Source of the DNA: an uncultured Bradyrhizobium sp.
GTDB lineage: Bacteria; Pseudomonadota; Alphaproteobacteria; Rhizobiales; Xanthobacteraceae
Direction: 5' to 3'
NCBI RefSeq assembly: GCF_936943645.1
Contig: NZ_CAKZJO010000052.1
Span: forward strand, 124,001-188,000
DNA: 64,000 nucleotides
Below are positions 26,922 through 34,816 of the stretch, in pieces (positions within the stretch are counted from its first letter, which is position 1; each line of letters starts with the position of its first letter). The translations under genes and the position numbers were made by a program. The notes beneath the pieces are model-generated. The model did not search any database. It was not told the DNA's origin and saw only the letters and a program-made list of their open reading frames with translations.

Positions 26922-27902
26922 TCAAACAATTTCCGATTTTGCAGGAACGGGATAGGCCCGGGCCGATGAAGTACTCTCACCTTGGGTCGCCAATTTGCCT
27001 CGCCTACGTCGTTCCGTGGCGTAGATGCTGAGCGCGGCCAGAGCCACGCCTGCGAAGACGTCGACGAAATAATGTCCGCCGATCAGGGGTGTCGCGATGA
27101 GCATGCCGCCGTTGAGGATCAGTGCCAGGGGGCGCAGCCACCAGACCGCCCAAAATCCCCACAGCGCAAGCATGGCCGCGGCGGCGTGGAAACTCGGAAA
27201 CGTGACGATTCCGGAAATCTGGGAGAGCTCGAGAACGCGAAGCGAGCCGTCGCGGGCGAGTGGCAGGCGCTCGAGCTGGATCAGGTAGCCCATCGCCTTG
27301 AAGCCCTCGGAATCGGCGGGTAGTCCGTATTGCTGATACGTCCCGATGGCGGGCACCAGTGCCGACACGAGAGCGGTCACGCACACGGTCAAGGTGCAGG
27401 CCAGGACGAAGCGCTGCAACCGGACATAGTTCTTGCTGAACCCGAGAACGATGGGAACGGTGAGCGTCGGCGACAGGATCATCGCGTAGAAAAGGACGGC
27501 GTATTGCAGCAGCACCGGCCGGGTGACGAAGAAATCATAGTAAGCAGGCCAGTCGAGCCAAAGAAGCTTATCGAGATGAGCGAGGTTGGCGTCCTGCAGG
27601 GGAAGATTGGCCGAAGCCGCGATATAGGTCAGCGGAGCTCCGAACAGTCCGAGAACCGTCAATTGCGCGATGGCGAGGAGGACGAACGCCGATCGCGTTC
27701 CCCATGCCCGCAAAATCAGATAGCGACCTGAGATCACGAGGCCGGCTGTCATGATCAGGCTCGTCACCAGATCGGTGTCGATGGCCACCGAGAAGTGCGA
27801 TAGCGCAAGCGCTCCCGCGAGCACTGCGCCCATCGCCGTCAGCGGGATCCAGTTGACCCCATAGAGCCGCCAGGCTTCGCGCTGGTCATCAGCTTCCGCC
27901 AT
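26922..27902 (-). CDS. PAP2-superfamily membrane phosphatase/transferase
   Basis: About 326 residues from ATG 27902 (GGTGG upstream); a longer reading to 27989 is less likely. It has multiple hydrophobic helices and the late PAP2 motifs: PSFHAAAAM (second motif Ser-His) and GGHYFVDVFAG (third motif His and Asp). The layout resembles the PAP2_3/Aur1-Ipt1-like subgroup, which handles lipid phosphates or transfers inositol phosphate head groups. The active site would face the periplasm. It sits in the atypical 24-29 kb segment downstream of a lipase; a shared role in lipid turnover is possible but they are convergent, not one operon. Confidence 0.8.
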   Translation of the reverse strand: MAEADDQREAWRLYGVNWIPLTAMGAVLAGALALSHFSVAIDTDLVTSLIMTAGLVISGRYLILRAWGTRSAFVLLAIAQLTVLGLFGAPLTYIAASANLPLQDANLAHLDKLLWLDWPAYYDFFVTRPVLLQYAVLFYAMILSPTLTVPIVLGFSKNYVRLQRFVLACTLTVCVTALVSALVPAIGTYQQYGLPADSEGFKAMGYLIQLERLPLARDGSLRVLELSQISGIVTFPSFHAAAAMLALWGFWAVWWLRPLALILNGGMLIATPLIGGHYFVDVFAGVALAALSIYATERRRRGKLATQGESTSSARAYPVPAKSEIV

Positions 27903-28107
27903 TGCAATCCACCCGCATCGCCGCTTTCGCGAAGGTTGTCTTTGTGACGTGTAGCAATCGGTTGTAACAACCCGGATGTACGTGGCCACAAGTTAAGGAC
28001 GATTGAATTGGCGTGGTCGACTTGAATCCAATTGAAGGAAATCTCCGGGAAGGATCGAGAGCCGCCGCGTCTCGTGCGCAGCATCGCCACCCGGCGTCTC
28101 GCAGATG

Positions 28108-28386
28108 TCAGCGCGCGAACTTGAAGTGAGCGAACGCCGCCGAAGCGATCGTCAACAATGCCGCAGCGATCCAGATCGGTATCAGCACGAAGAGGGCGAT
28201 CGCGCCCTGCCCGCAGTCACCGCACCCGAACCAGAACAGGACGGGAAAGAGACAGAGCAGGATGACGACGGCAAATCCGGTACCGAGCCAGACACCTCTT
28301 TGGCCCCATCGCGCGCCAAAAAGCCATGGCACGGCGGGAAAGCCGATGGACAGACCAACGAGGAGGTTCACCAGGACGTCGAACAT
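28108..28386 (-). CDS. Small hypothetical membrane protein
   Basis: 92 residues from ATG 28386, with GGCGGAG four bases upstream. Two or three hydrophobic helices are visible (VLVNLLVGLSIGFPAVPWLF, VVILLCLFPVLFWFG, ALFVLIPIWIAAALLTI). A CGDCG sequence lies between the second and third helices. No family is recognised. It is flanked by other unrelated minus-strand genes. Confidence 0.6.
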   Translation of the reverse strand: MFDVLVNLLVGLSIGFPAVPWLFGARWGQRGVWLGTGFAVVILLCLFPVLFWFGCGDCGQGAIALFVLIPIWIAAALLTIASAAFAHFKFAR

Positions 28387-28487
28387 GATCTCCGCCCGAT
28401 CGCGAGCACCGCTCTTGGTCGGCAGCACGCGGCGGACGGTTCAAACCGATGCGTCGGCCCGCGGATCCTCGTCGCCGCCGCGCGGTC

Positions 28488-28913
28488 CTAACGCTCCTCG
28501 GTCGGATGCACCCATTTGTAGGGCGTAATGCTGCGCGTCGGCGTCAGCTTGATCATGTGGACGGGCGGCGCGGACCGTCCCTTCCGGCATGACCGGCATT
28601 TGAGCGAGGCCTCCAGCTTCCAGATCGGCGTATCGCGCGGCCGGCGGATCGCATCGAGCGGCAGGCTCGCGCGCGTCTTGCATCTGTTGCACTCGACCTC
28701 GAGCCAGCCCATGCCGCCGTTGAGGCATTGGGCGATCGTCGGCGACGGCTGCGAGGGTCCGCCGTAACCCTCCATGCGGACCGACCAGGCTTCGGCTTCG
28801 GCCCGGTCGGCCTCGCGAACCGCCTTCTTCGCTTCCTCGCGCGCGTGCTTGGCCGAAATTTCCGCACCGAGAATTCGACCGCTCCAGATGACCTCGCGTG
28901 ATTTGGTGCTCAT
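28488..28913 (-). CDS. Hypothetical protein with a zinc-ribbon-like motif
   Basis: 141 residues. The N-terminal third is charged and helical (KHAREEAKKAVREADRAEAE). Two CxxC pairs, CNRCKTR and CRSCRKG, are spaced ~28 residues apart and could bind zinc; RRPRDTPIWKLEASLKC lies between them. It looks like a conserved rhizobial hypothetical. No function can be given. Confidence 0.65.
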   Translation of the reverse strand: MSTKSREVIWSGRILGAEISAKHAREEAKKAVREADRAEAEAWSVRMEGYGGPSQPSPTIAQCLNGGMGWLEVECNRCKTRASLPLDAIRRPRDTPIWKLEASLKCRSCRKGRSAPPVHMIKLTPTRSITPYKWVHPTEER

Positions 28914-29131
28914 GCCGTCATCAAACCGAGGGCGAACAGCGTTGGCAAATTGTCGATCGCTGGTAGGCTTGGTGCGTCATTCGATACTGCGGGTCGTGGG
29001 TGTGGACAACCGAGGCTGCAGATTCTTCGGCGGCGCTGGAGCGCCGGGATGATGGAGCGGCACCAGCAAAAGTCGAAAGGCTCGCGCCCGACAATTCAGG
29101 CGCGGATGTTCCAGGGCCGACGCAGGCCGGC

Positions 29132-30382
29132 TTACGCTCGGGGCTTGCCGGACTGTTCCCTCCGCGCCCACAGCAGCGCCAACGGCCCCAGCGCAATTCC
29201 GGCCGCGAGCACGATGAACACCAGCAGCCAGCCCCGCGCACTCTGCGGTCCGCCGGCGACGTCGAGCGCGACGCCGGTTCCCCAGGCGCCGAGCGCCGAC
29301 AAGCCGAAGCCGACCGTGGAATGCAAGGCAAGCGTCGCGCCGCGATGCTCGGAGACCGCCGCAGCCGACATGCCGGCGGTCAACGCGCCGGAATCGGCCG
29401 GCACCGTCAGGCCGTAGATCATCAAGAGCAGCGCGAGCACCCATGCCGGGGCCGCCGCGTTGAAGCCGATCACCAGCGCGACGCAGGCGGAGGCGATCAT
29501 CACCACCGTGATCGCGCGATGCCGTCCGAATTTCAGCGCGGCCTCGTTGCCGAGGATGCTGGCGGGCATCGAGATCACCGCGAAGCAGAAGCTCATCAGC
29601 ACGGGCGTCATCCAGGACGGCCCGCCCTGATGCGCGACGACGAAGGTCCAGAAGCCGACCAGCCAGGTGCGAATGCCGTAGAGCTCGAAGCAATGCGCGC
29701 CGTAACCGAGGATGTAGCCGAGCGCCTCGCGATTGGCGAAGACGGGCGCGAAGTTCAACAGCCGTCCCGCCTTCGGCGCGGGCCGCAGCCCCTGCATCAG
29801 AAGGCATGCGGCGACCATCGCGATGGGACCGAAGCCGGTCACGAGAAAGGCGGCGCGCCAACCCCAGTGGTCGGCGACCAGTTGCGCCACCAGGAACGAG
29901 ACACCGACACCGACCGAGAAGCTCGACGTGTACAGCGTCACCGCCCGCGAGGTGTCGCCGGCGGGAAGTCGGTCGGTCAGCGCCTTCAGGCCCGGCATAT
30001 AGGCGCCCGCAAATCCGAGGCCGGCAATGGACCAGATCGCGGTCCCCGACCAGAAGCCTTGTGCGAAGACACCGAATGCGACGGTGGCAAGCCCGCTCAA
30101 GATCGAGCCCCAGAGCAGGACGAGGCGCGCATCGATGCGGTCGGTCAGGGTCGTCAGCACGGGCACCGCGAGCATGTAGCCGAACGCATAGCCGCTCGCC
30201 ATCAGCCCGCCTTCAGCCGCCGTGAGTCCCCAGGCCGGCATCAGGTGCTGCGCGAGGTTCGCGGACAGCGTCACATGCGGCAGCAGATTGCCGACCTGAC
30301 CGATGCACATCACCGCAATCAGCGATCGACCGCTCAGCCTTCGAATGCTCCCCTCCCGTCCGGTGAGACTTTGTTTGCCCAA
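29132..30382 (-). CDS. MFS transporter of the arsenic locus
   Basis: About 416 residues with a predicted 12 helices. The start is uncertain: a TTG at 30382, preceded by GGTGGA and lying 28 bases after the flavoprotein stop, keeps the whole first helix (SLIAVMCIGQVGNLLPHV). A later GTG/ATG would cut it. It is a proton-coupled exporter type with typical loop residues (TDRLPAGDTSR). It is co-oriented and closely spaced with the ArsR-controlled flavoprotein gene. Known ars-linked MFS exporters such as ArsK remove trivalent arsenicals; similarity in context, not proven homology, suggests the same here. Confidence 0.78.
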   Translation of the reverse strand: MGKQSLTGREGSIRRLSGRSLIAVMCIGQVGNLLPHVTLSANLAQHLMPAWGLTAAEGGLMASGYAFGYMLAVPVLTTLTDRIDARLVLLWGSILSGLATVAFGVFAQGFWSGTAIWSIAGLGFAGAYMPGLKALTDRLPAGDTSRAVTLYTSSFSVGVGVSFLVAQLVADHWGWRAAFLVTGFGPIAMVAACLLMQGLRPAPKAGRLLNFAPVFANREALGYILGYGAHCFELYGIRTWLVGFWTFVVAHQGGPSWMTPVLMSFCFAVISMPASILGNEAALKFGRHRAITVVMIASACVALVIGFNAAAPAWVLALLLMIYGLTVPADSGALTAGMSAAAVSEHRGATLALHSTVGFGLSALGAWGTGVALDVAGGPQSARGWLLVFIVLAAGIALGPLALLWARREQSGKPRA

Positions 30383-30410
30383 TCCACCAAAGCAGCAGCG
30401 GCGATCGGCG

Positions 30411-31784
30411 TCACGAGCAGCCGCACCCCGCGCGGCCCGCCGTCTTGGCCGCCTCGTCGGCGGCGCAGCAGGCGGATGGTTCTTCCTTCGCCGGACCGCC
30501 GCAGCATCCTGCATCCGCGGCCTCGACACCGCCGCGGGTACAGACGCCGGTCTCCGGCAGCACGAGCTCGACCCGTGCGGCGGCCTTCTCGTCGCCGGCG
30601 ATGTCGGCGGCGATGGAGCGGACCTGCTCGTATCCGGTCATCATCAGGAAGGTCGGCGCGCGGCCGTAGGACTTCATGCCGGCGAGATAGAAGCCCGGCT
30701 CGTCATGCGCGAGCTCGCGCGCGCCATGAGGGCGCACCGTGCCGCAGCTGTGCTCGTTGGGATCGATCAGCGGCGCCAGCGCGACCGGGGCCTCGATCGC
30801 CGGATCGAGCCGCAGCCGCAGCTCGGACAGGAAAGAGAGATCGGGACGGAAGCCGGTCGAGACCACCAGCTCGTCCGCCACCACGCTGCGCGAGCCTGCC
30901 GAAACGCCGAGGCGGCCCTCGGAGTCCGAGAGATGCGTGACGCCAAATCCGGTCTCGACCTTGATCTTGCCCGCGGCCACGAGTGCGGCGAAGGCGGAGC
31001 CCAGCGCGCCGCGCGCGGCGAGCTTGTCATTGCGGCCGCCGCCGAACGCCTTTGCTGGATCGTCACCACGCAACAGCCACATGGCTTGCGTGCCCGGCAC
31101 TTCGCTTGCGAGCTGCGCGAGATCGATCAGCGTGCCCACCGCGGAATGGCCGGCACCGAGCACGGCAACGGTCTTGCCGGCATAGCGGGCGCGCTCAGTG
31201 CCGCGCACGTCCGGCATGCCATAGGCGATGCGGCCCGCGCGCTCGCGTTCGCCGATCCCGGGCAGACCGTTGCTGCCGGGGGGGTTGGGAGAGAACCACG
31301 TGCCTGACGCGTCGATCACGGCATCGGCATGGAGCGTCTCGGGCCCCTTGCCGTTCTCATAGCGGATCTCGAAGGGCGCCTGCTCCCTGCCCTTGGTCTT
31401 CGCCTTGTCGAAGCCGGCACGGCTGATCGCCGTAACCCGGCTCGACGTGCGGATCGCCTCACGCAATGGCGTGCGTGTCGCGAGCGGGGCAAGATAGCGC
31501 TCGATCAGCTCGCCGCCGGTCGGATAGGCGTGAGGATCCGGCGAATTCCACCCTGTCGGCGCGAGCAGGCGCGATGCCGCCTGGTCGATATTGTATTCCC
31601 AGGGCGAGAACAGCTGGACATGCTGCCACTGACGGACCGCATGCGCGGCTTCAGGTCCGGCTTCGAGCACGATCGGAGACATGCCGCGCTCGAGCACGTG
31701 CGCAGCCGCGGCGAGGCCAACCGGCCCGGCTCCGATGATGGCGACCGTCTTGGCAACCGTCTTGGCAACCGTCTTGGCGTTCAT
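30411..31784 (-). CDS. FAD/NAD(P)-dependent flavoprotein monooxygenase-like enzyme with Cys-rich tail, arsenic locus
   Basis: 457 residues from ATG 31784 (GGGAGA upstream). Two Rossmann motifs are visible: IIGAGPVGLAAAAHVLERG near the N-terminus for FAD and VAVLGAGHSAVG for NAD(P), as in flavin monooxygenase/thioredoxin-reductase-fold enzymes. The last ~40 residues contain seven cysteines (AGCCGG, SACCAA, GCGCS), an arsenic- or metal-binding-like tail. The N-terminus carries a fourfold AKTVAKTVAKTVA-type repeat. It follows an arsR gene and a matched operator, and precedes an MFS gene. Known ars flavoenzymes (ArsO, ArsV) oxidise trivalent arsenicals; a similar role is inferred. Confidence 0.8.
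   Translation of the reverse strand: MNAKTVAKTVAKTVAIIGAGPVGLAAAAHVLERGMSPIVLEAGPEAAHAVRQWQHVQLFSPWEYNIDQAASRLLAPTGWNSPDPHAYPTGGELIERYLAPLATRTPLREAIRTSSRVTAISRAGFDKAKTKGREQAPFEIRYENGKGPETLHADAVIDASGTWFSPNPPGSNGLPGIGERERAGRIAYGMPDVRGTERARYAGKTVAVLGAGHSAVGTLIDLAQLASEVPGTQAMWLLRGDDPAKAFGGGRNDKLAARGALGSAFAALVAAGKIKVETGFGVTHLSDSEGRLGVSAGSRSVVADELVVSTGFRPDLSFLSELRLRLDPAIEAPVALAPLIDPNEHSCGTVRPHGARELAHDEPGFYLAGMKSYGRAPTFLMMTGYEQVRSIAADIAGDEKAAARVELVLPETGVCTRGGVEAADAGCCGGPAKEEPSACCAADEAAKTAGRAGCGCS
31744..31779. repeat. Three tandem copies of a 12-base unit in the flavoprotein start region
   Basis: ACCGTCTTGGCA is repeated almost perfectly three times, encoding AKTV repeats just after the start codon. 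In-frame (12 = 4 codons), so slippage would change length without frameshift. Confidence 0.85.
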
Positions 31785-31801
31785 TCCGGATTCTCCCATC
31801 T

Positions 31802-31826
31802 TTCTAGAATCATCGAATAATTGAAC
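31802..31826 (-). promoter_or_regulatory. ArsR operator candidate, site 1 (flavoprotein promoter)
   Basis: TTCTAGAAT, then CGAAT, then GAAC: the same ordered blocks as the site at 32194-32217, same orientation, one-base spacing difference. It lies 18 bases before the flavoprotein start, between it and the arsR stop. Confidence 0.65.
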
Positions 31827-31833
31827 AAGGAAA

Positions 31834-32151
31834 TCACGCCGCGGTTTGCGTTGCCTTGCATCCGGCTTCGTCGGCACAGCACTCCGCCACCAGGAAGGCG
31901 ACCAGCCCCCGCATCGCATCGAAGTTCGCGTGGCAGACCAGCGTCGTCGATTCCCTGACCTGACTGACGAGCCCAACCGCAACCAGGGTCTTGATGTGAT
32001 GCGACAGCGTGGACGCCGGGATCTTCAGCTTCTCCTGCAGACGGCCGACGGGCATGCCCGCGTGCCCGGCCCGGACCAGGGCGCGGTAGATCTGGAGTCG
32101 CGTCCGGTTGCCGAGGGCTTCCAGACGTTGAGCTGCGTCATCGATCTTCAT
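31834..32151 (-). CDS. arsR: ArsR-family repressor (leftward)
   Basis: 105 residues from ATG 32151; no good ribosome-binding sequence is seen, so this mRNA may be leaderless or the start may differ. A winged helix-turn-helix is clear: LGNRTRLQIYRALVRAGHAG, with recognition helix ASTLSHHIKTLVAVGL. The C-terminal ECCADEAGC could be the trivalent-arsenic site, unlike the CVCDL type of E. coli ArsR. It represses until As(III)/Sb(III) binds. The matching operators upstream of itself and of the flavoprotein suggest it controls both. Confidence 0.88.
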   Translation of the reverse strand: MKIDDAAQRLEALGNRTRLQIYRALVRAGHAGMPVGRLQEKLKIPASTLSHHIKTLVAVGLVSQVRESTTLVCHANFDAMRGLVAFLVAECCADEAGCKATQTAA

Positions 32152-32193
32152 GTTGGCACGGTGCGCCAGTCGCCGCCTCTTGTCAAACCGTAT

Positions 32194-32217
32194 TTCTAGA
32201 ATATTCGAATTATGAAC
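32194..32217 (-). promoter_or_regulatory. ArsR operator candidate, site 2 (leftward arsR promoter)
   Basis: TTCTAGAAT, CGAAT and GAAC blocks as in site 1, containing the near-palindrome ATTCGAAT. It lies 43 bases upstream of the leftward arsR start in the divergent region. Confidence 0.65.
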
Positions 32218-32253
32218 TTCCGGACTGGTAAGATTCAGATTGACGCCACCCCT

Positions 32254-32277
32254 ATAAATCCATAAATCTGGATATAT
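32254..32277 (+). promoter_or_regulatory. Operator-like palindrome over the rightward arsR start
   Basis: ATAAATCCA and TGGATATAT are complementary at eight of nine positions around six bases. The right arm covers the ATG at 32276. The sequence differs from the leftward operators, suggesting the second ArsR recognises its own site. Confidence 0.55.
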
Positions 32278-32638
32278 GGAAACAGAAGATGCTGTCCTCG
32301 CCCTTGCCGCGCTGGCCCAACCGACCCGCCTGGAAGCCTTCCGGACGCTGGTCAGGCACGAGCCCGGCGGCCTTGCCGCCGGTGACCTCGCCCGGCTGCT
32401 CGAAGTGCCGCAGAACACTCTCTCCGCGCATCTGGCGATCCTGAGCCGGGCGCGCCTCGTCGCCTCCGAGCGGCACAGCCGCTCGATCGTCTACCGCGCC
32501 AATCTCGACGAATTCCGCGACGTCGCGCTGTTCCTGCTGCGCGATTGCTGCGGCGGACGGCCGGAGGTCTGCGAACCCGTCGTCGAGACGCTGCAATCCT
32601 GTTGCGCGCCGAAACGCAAGGAGCGAAGCCGTGCCTGA
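32276..32638 (+). CDS. arsR: ArsR-family repressor (rightward, heads the efflux operon)
   Basis: 120 residues. Winged helix: LAALAQPTRLEAFRTLVRHE, recognition helix QNTLSAHLAILSRARLV. Cysteines at LRDCCGGRPEVC and QSCCAPK in the C-terminal part are candidate arsenite ligands. It begins the operon arsR-arsC-acr3-arsC and overlaps the next gene by eight bases. It is divergent from the other arsR and only weakly similar to it. Confidence 0.9.
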   Translation: METEDAVLALAALAQPTRLEAFRTLVRHEPGGLAAGDLARLLEVPQNTLSAHLAILSRARLVASERHSRSIVYRANLDEFRDVALFLLRDCCGGRPEVCEPVVETLQSCCAPKRKERSRA

Positions 32639-33158
32639 CCAGATCTACAACGTGCTGTTTCTGTGCACCGGAAATTCGGCGCGCTCCATCCTGGCCGAGT
32701 CGATCCTGCGGAAGGACGGTGCCGCCCGCTTTCGCGCCTTCTCCGCCGGCAGCGCGCCAAAGGGCGCAGTGCATCCGCTGGCGCTGCGCACGCTGCAGGC
32801 GATGGATTACCCGATCGACGGCATGCGCTCGAAGAGCTGGCTGGAGTTCGCCGCGCCTGACGCGCCGGTGATGGATTTCGTCTTCACCGTCTGCGACAAC
32901 GCCGCAGGCGAAGCCTGCCCGATCTGGCCGGGCCAGCCGATGACCGCGCATTGGGGCATCGAGGATCCTGCCGCGGCAGAGGGGTCGGACCTGGAACAGC
33001 AGGCGGCGTTCGTCACCGCTTTCCGCTATCTCAAGAATCGGATCGACACCTTCGTGAACCTGCCGCTGAGGAGCATCGACAGGCTGTCGCTCGGCACCAG
33101 GCTGCGCGAGATCGGCCGCGCCGACGGCGCGGCATCCGGCAGAAACGACGTGGCGTGA
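32631..33158 (+). CDS. arsC: Arsenate reductase, low-molecular-weight phosphatase (thioredoxin-coupled) type
   Basis: 175 residues from a GTG overlapping the arsR end. P-loop CTGNSARS with Cys12 and Arg18, resolving cysteines Cys88 (FTVCDN) and Cys96 (ACPIWPG), and an IEDP loop with the general-acid Asp. This is the three-cysteine relay of Bacillus/Staphylococcus-type ArsC that reduces arsenate to arsenite with thioredoxin. It is cytoplasmic. The gene precedes the arsenite pump by two bases. Confidence 0.93.
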   Translation: MPDQIYNVLFLCTGNSARSILAESILRKDGAARFRAFSAGSAPKGAVHPLALRTLQAMDYPIDGMRSKSWLEFAAPDAPVMDFVFTVCDNAAGEACPIWPGQPMTAHWGIEDPAAAEGSDLEQQAAFVTAFRYLKNRIDTFVNLPLRSIDRLSLGTRLREIGRADGAASGRNDVA

Positions 33159-33160
33159 CC

Positions 33161-34216
33161 ATGAGCATTTTCGAACGATACCTCACTCTGTGGGTCGCAC
33201 TCTGCATCGTCGTCGGCGTGGCACTGGGGCACGTCATGCCCGGCTTCTTCGGCGTGGTCGCAGCCGCCGAGATCGCCAAGGTCAATATGCCGGTCGCCGT
33301 GCTGATCTGGCTCATGATCGTGCCGATGCTGTTGAAGATCGACTTCGGCTCGCTCGGCGAGGTGCGCCGGCATTGGCGCGGCGTCGGCGTCACCCTTTTC
33401 ATCAACTGGGCCGTCAAGCCGTTCTCGATGGCGCTGCTGGGCTCCTTCTTCATCGGCCACCTCTTCGCGCCATGGCTGCCGGCTGGCCAGATTTCGTCCT
33501 ACATCGCCGGCTTGATCCTGCTGGCGGCGGCCCCCTGCACCGCGATGGTGTTCGTGTGGTCCAATCTGTGCGAGGGCGAGCCGCACTACACGCTGAGCCA
33601 GGTCGCCCTGAACGACGTGATCATGGTGTTCCTGTTCGCGCCGCTGGTGGGCCTGCTGCTCGGCGTGGCCTCGATCAGTGTCCCCTGGGGCACGCTGCTG
33701 CTCTCGGTCCTGCTCTACATCGTGGTTCCCGTGATCGTCGCACAGCTGTGGCGCAGGGCGCTGCTGCGAAGCGGCGGCGACCGCTTCGACCGCGTGATGC
33801 GGACGCTGCAACCGCTGTCGCTGGTGGCGCTGCTCGCGACATTGGTGCTGCTGTTCGGCTTCCAGGGTGAGCAGATCGTTCGGCAACCGCTCGTCATCGC
33901 CATCCTCGCCGTGCCGATCCTCGTCCAGGTCTATTTCAATGCAGGTTTGGCGTACTGGTTGAGCCGACGGTTCGGCGTGGCCTGGTGCGTCGCCGCGCCC
34001 GCCGCCCTCATCGGCGCCAGCAATTTCTTCGAGCTGGCGGTCGCCGCCGCGATCAGCCTGTTCGGCCTCGAGTCCGGCGCGGCGCTGGCGACCGTGGTCG
34101 GCGTGCTCGTCGAGGTCCCCGTCATGCTGTCCGTCGTCCGCATCGTCAAGGCGACACGGGGATGGTATGAGGCGGGCAGCCGTCAGGTTCCGACGGCCGC
34201 CGAGGTGCGGCGGTGA
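33161..34216 (+). CDS. arsB: ACR3-family arsenite efflux permease
   Basis: 351 residues with ten predicted membrane helices. The family hallmark is present: LLAAAPCTAMVFVWSNL with the essential Cys (Cys126), and GLESGAALATVVGVL with the conserved Glu in a late helix. ACR3 exports As(OH)3 or arsenite using the proton gradient; it is unrelated to E. coli ArsB although often named so. It is coupled tightly to arsC upstream (2 bp) and the second arsC downstream. Confidence 0.95.
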   Translation: MSIFERYLTLWVALCIVVGVALGHVMPGFFGVVAAAEIAKVNMPVAVLIWLMIVPMLLKIDFGSLGEVRRHWRGVGVTLFINWAVKPFSMALLGSFFIGHLFAPWLPAGQISSYIAGLILLAAAPCTAMVFVWSNLCEGEPHYTLSQVALNDVIMVFLFAPLVGLLLGVASISVPWGTLLLSVLLYIVVPVIVAQLWRRALLRSGGDRFDRVMRTLQPLSLVALLATLVLLFGFQGEQIVRQPLVIAILAVPILVQVYFNAGLAYWLSRRFGVAWCVAAPAALIGASNFFELAVAAAISLFGLESGAALATVVGVLVEVPVMLSVVRIVKATRGWYEAGSRQVPTAAEVRR

Positions 34217-34233
34217 AGCGTGGAGATCCGGTC

Positions 34234-34635
34234 ATGAGCGTCACGATCTATCACAACCCGGCTTGCGGCACCTCGCGCAACACGCTGGCGATGATCCGGC
34301 AGAGCGGCGTCGAGCCCGTCGTCATCGAATATCTGAAGACGCCGCCGTCGCGCGAGAAGCTGGTCGAGCTCGTCAAGACGATGGGCATTTCCGCTCGCGC
34401 GCTGCTGCGCGAGAAAGGCACGCCGTTTCACGACCTCGGCCTCGACGACCCCAAATGGAGCGATGACGAGCTGATCGATCAGATGCTCGCGCATCCCATC
34501 CTGATCAACCGCCCGATCGTGGTGACGGCGAAAGGCGTGCGATTGTGTCGGCCCTCCGAAGCGGTCATCGATCTGCTGGAGGACCCGGTCGGCCGGTTCG
34601 TCAAGGAAGACGGCGAAGTGGTCGAAGCGCGCTAG
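34234..34635 (+). CDS. arsC: Arsenate reductase, glutaredoxin-dependent (plasmid R773 ArsC type)
   Basis: 133 residues from ATG 34234, with GGAG upstream; an earlier GTG overlaps the acr3 stop. IYHNPACGTSRNTL holds the catalytic Cys11, equivalent to Cys12 of E. coli ArsC. Further conserved basic residues (RPIVVTAKGVRLCRPSE) complete the arsenate site. It needs glutathione and glutaredoxin, unlike the first arsC. It is the last gene of the operon and converges on the cusA gene. Confidence 0.92.
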   Translation: MSVTIYHNPACGTSRNTLAMIRQSGVEPVVIEYLKTPPSREKLVELVKTMGISARALLREKGTPFHDLGLDDPKWSDDELIDQMLAHPILINRPIVVTAKGVRLCRPSEAVIDLLEDPVGRFVKEDGEVVEAR

Positions 34636-34697
34636 GCCGGCTTCGCCGAAACTTCGGCGGCGCGCGGTAGCTATTCAGACTCTGGCCGCGGCGGCAG

Positions 34698-34735
34698 CCT
34701 GGATTGCTTCGTCGCGAAGCCTCCTCGCAATGACG
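34698..34735. repeat. Partial copy of an intergenic repeat (CTGGATTGCTTCG...CGCAATGACG)
   Basis: A short copy of the right half of the element seen in full at 59301-59414, lying between the convergent arsC and cusA genes. Confidence 0.7.
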
Positions 34736-34816
34736 CGGAGAGAGTTTCCTCCCGAGAGCCGGCCCAGCGCGCGGAGGCAGCGCCCTCACGCCGCGCAAGG
34801 TCCACAGGTCGCCTCG

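Noticed and set aside
28950..29417. Rightward open frames opposite the ars-locus MFS gene
   Set aside because: Arg/Pro-rich and antisense to a protein with clear transporter character.
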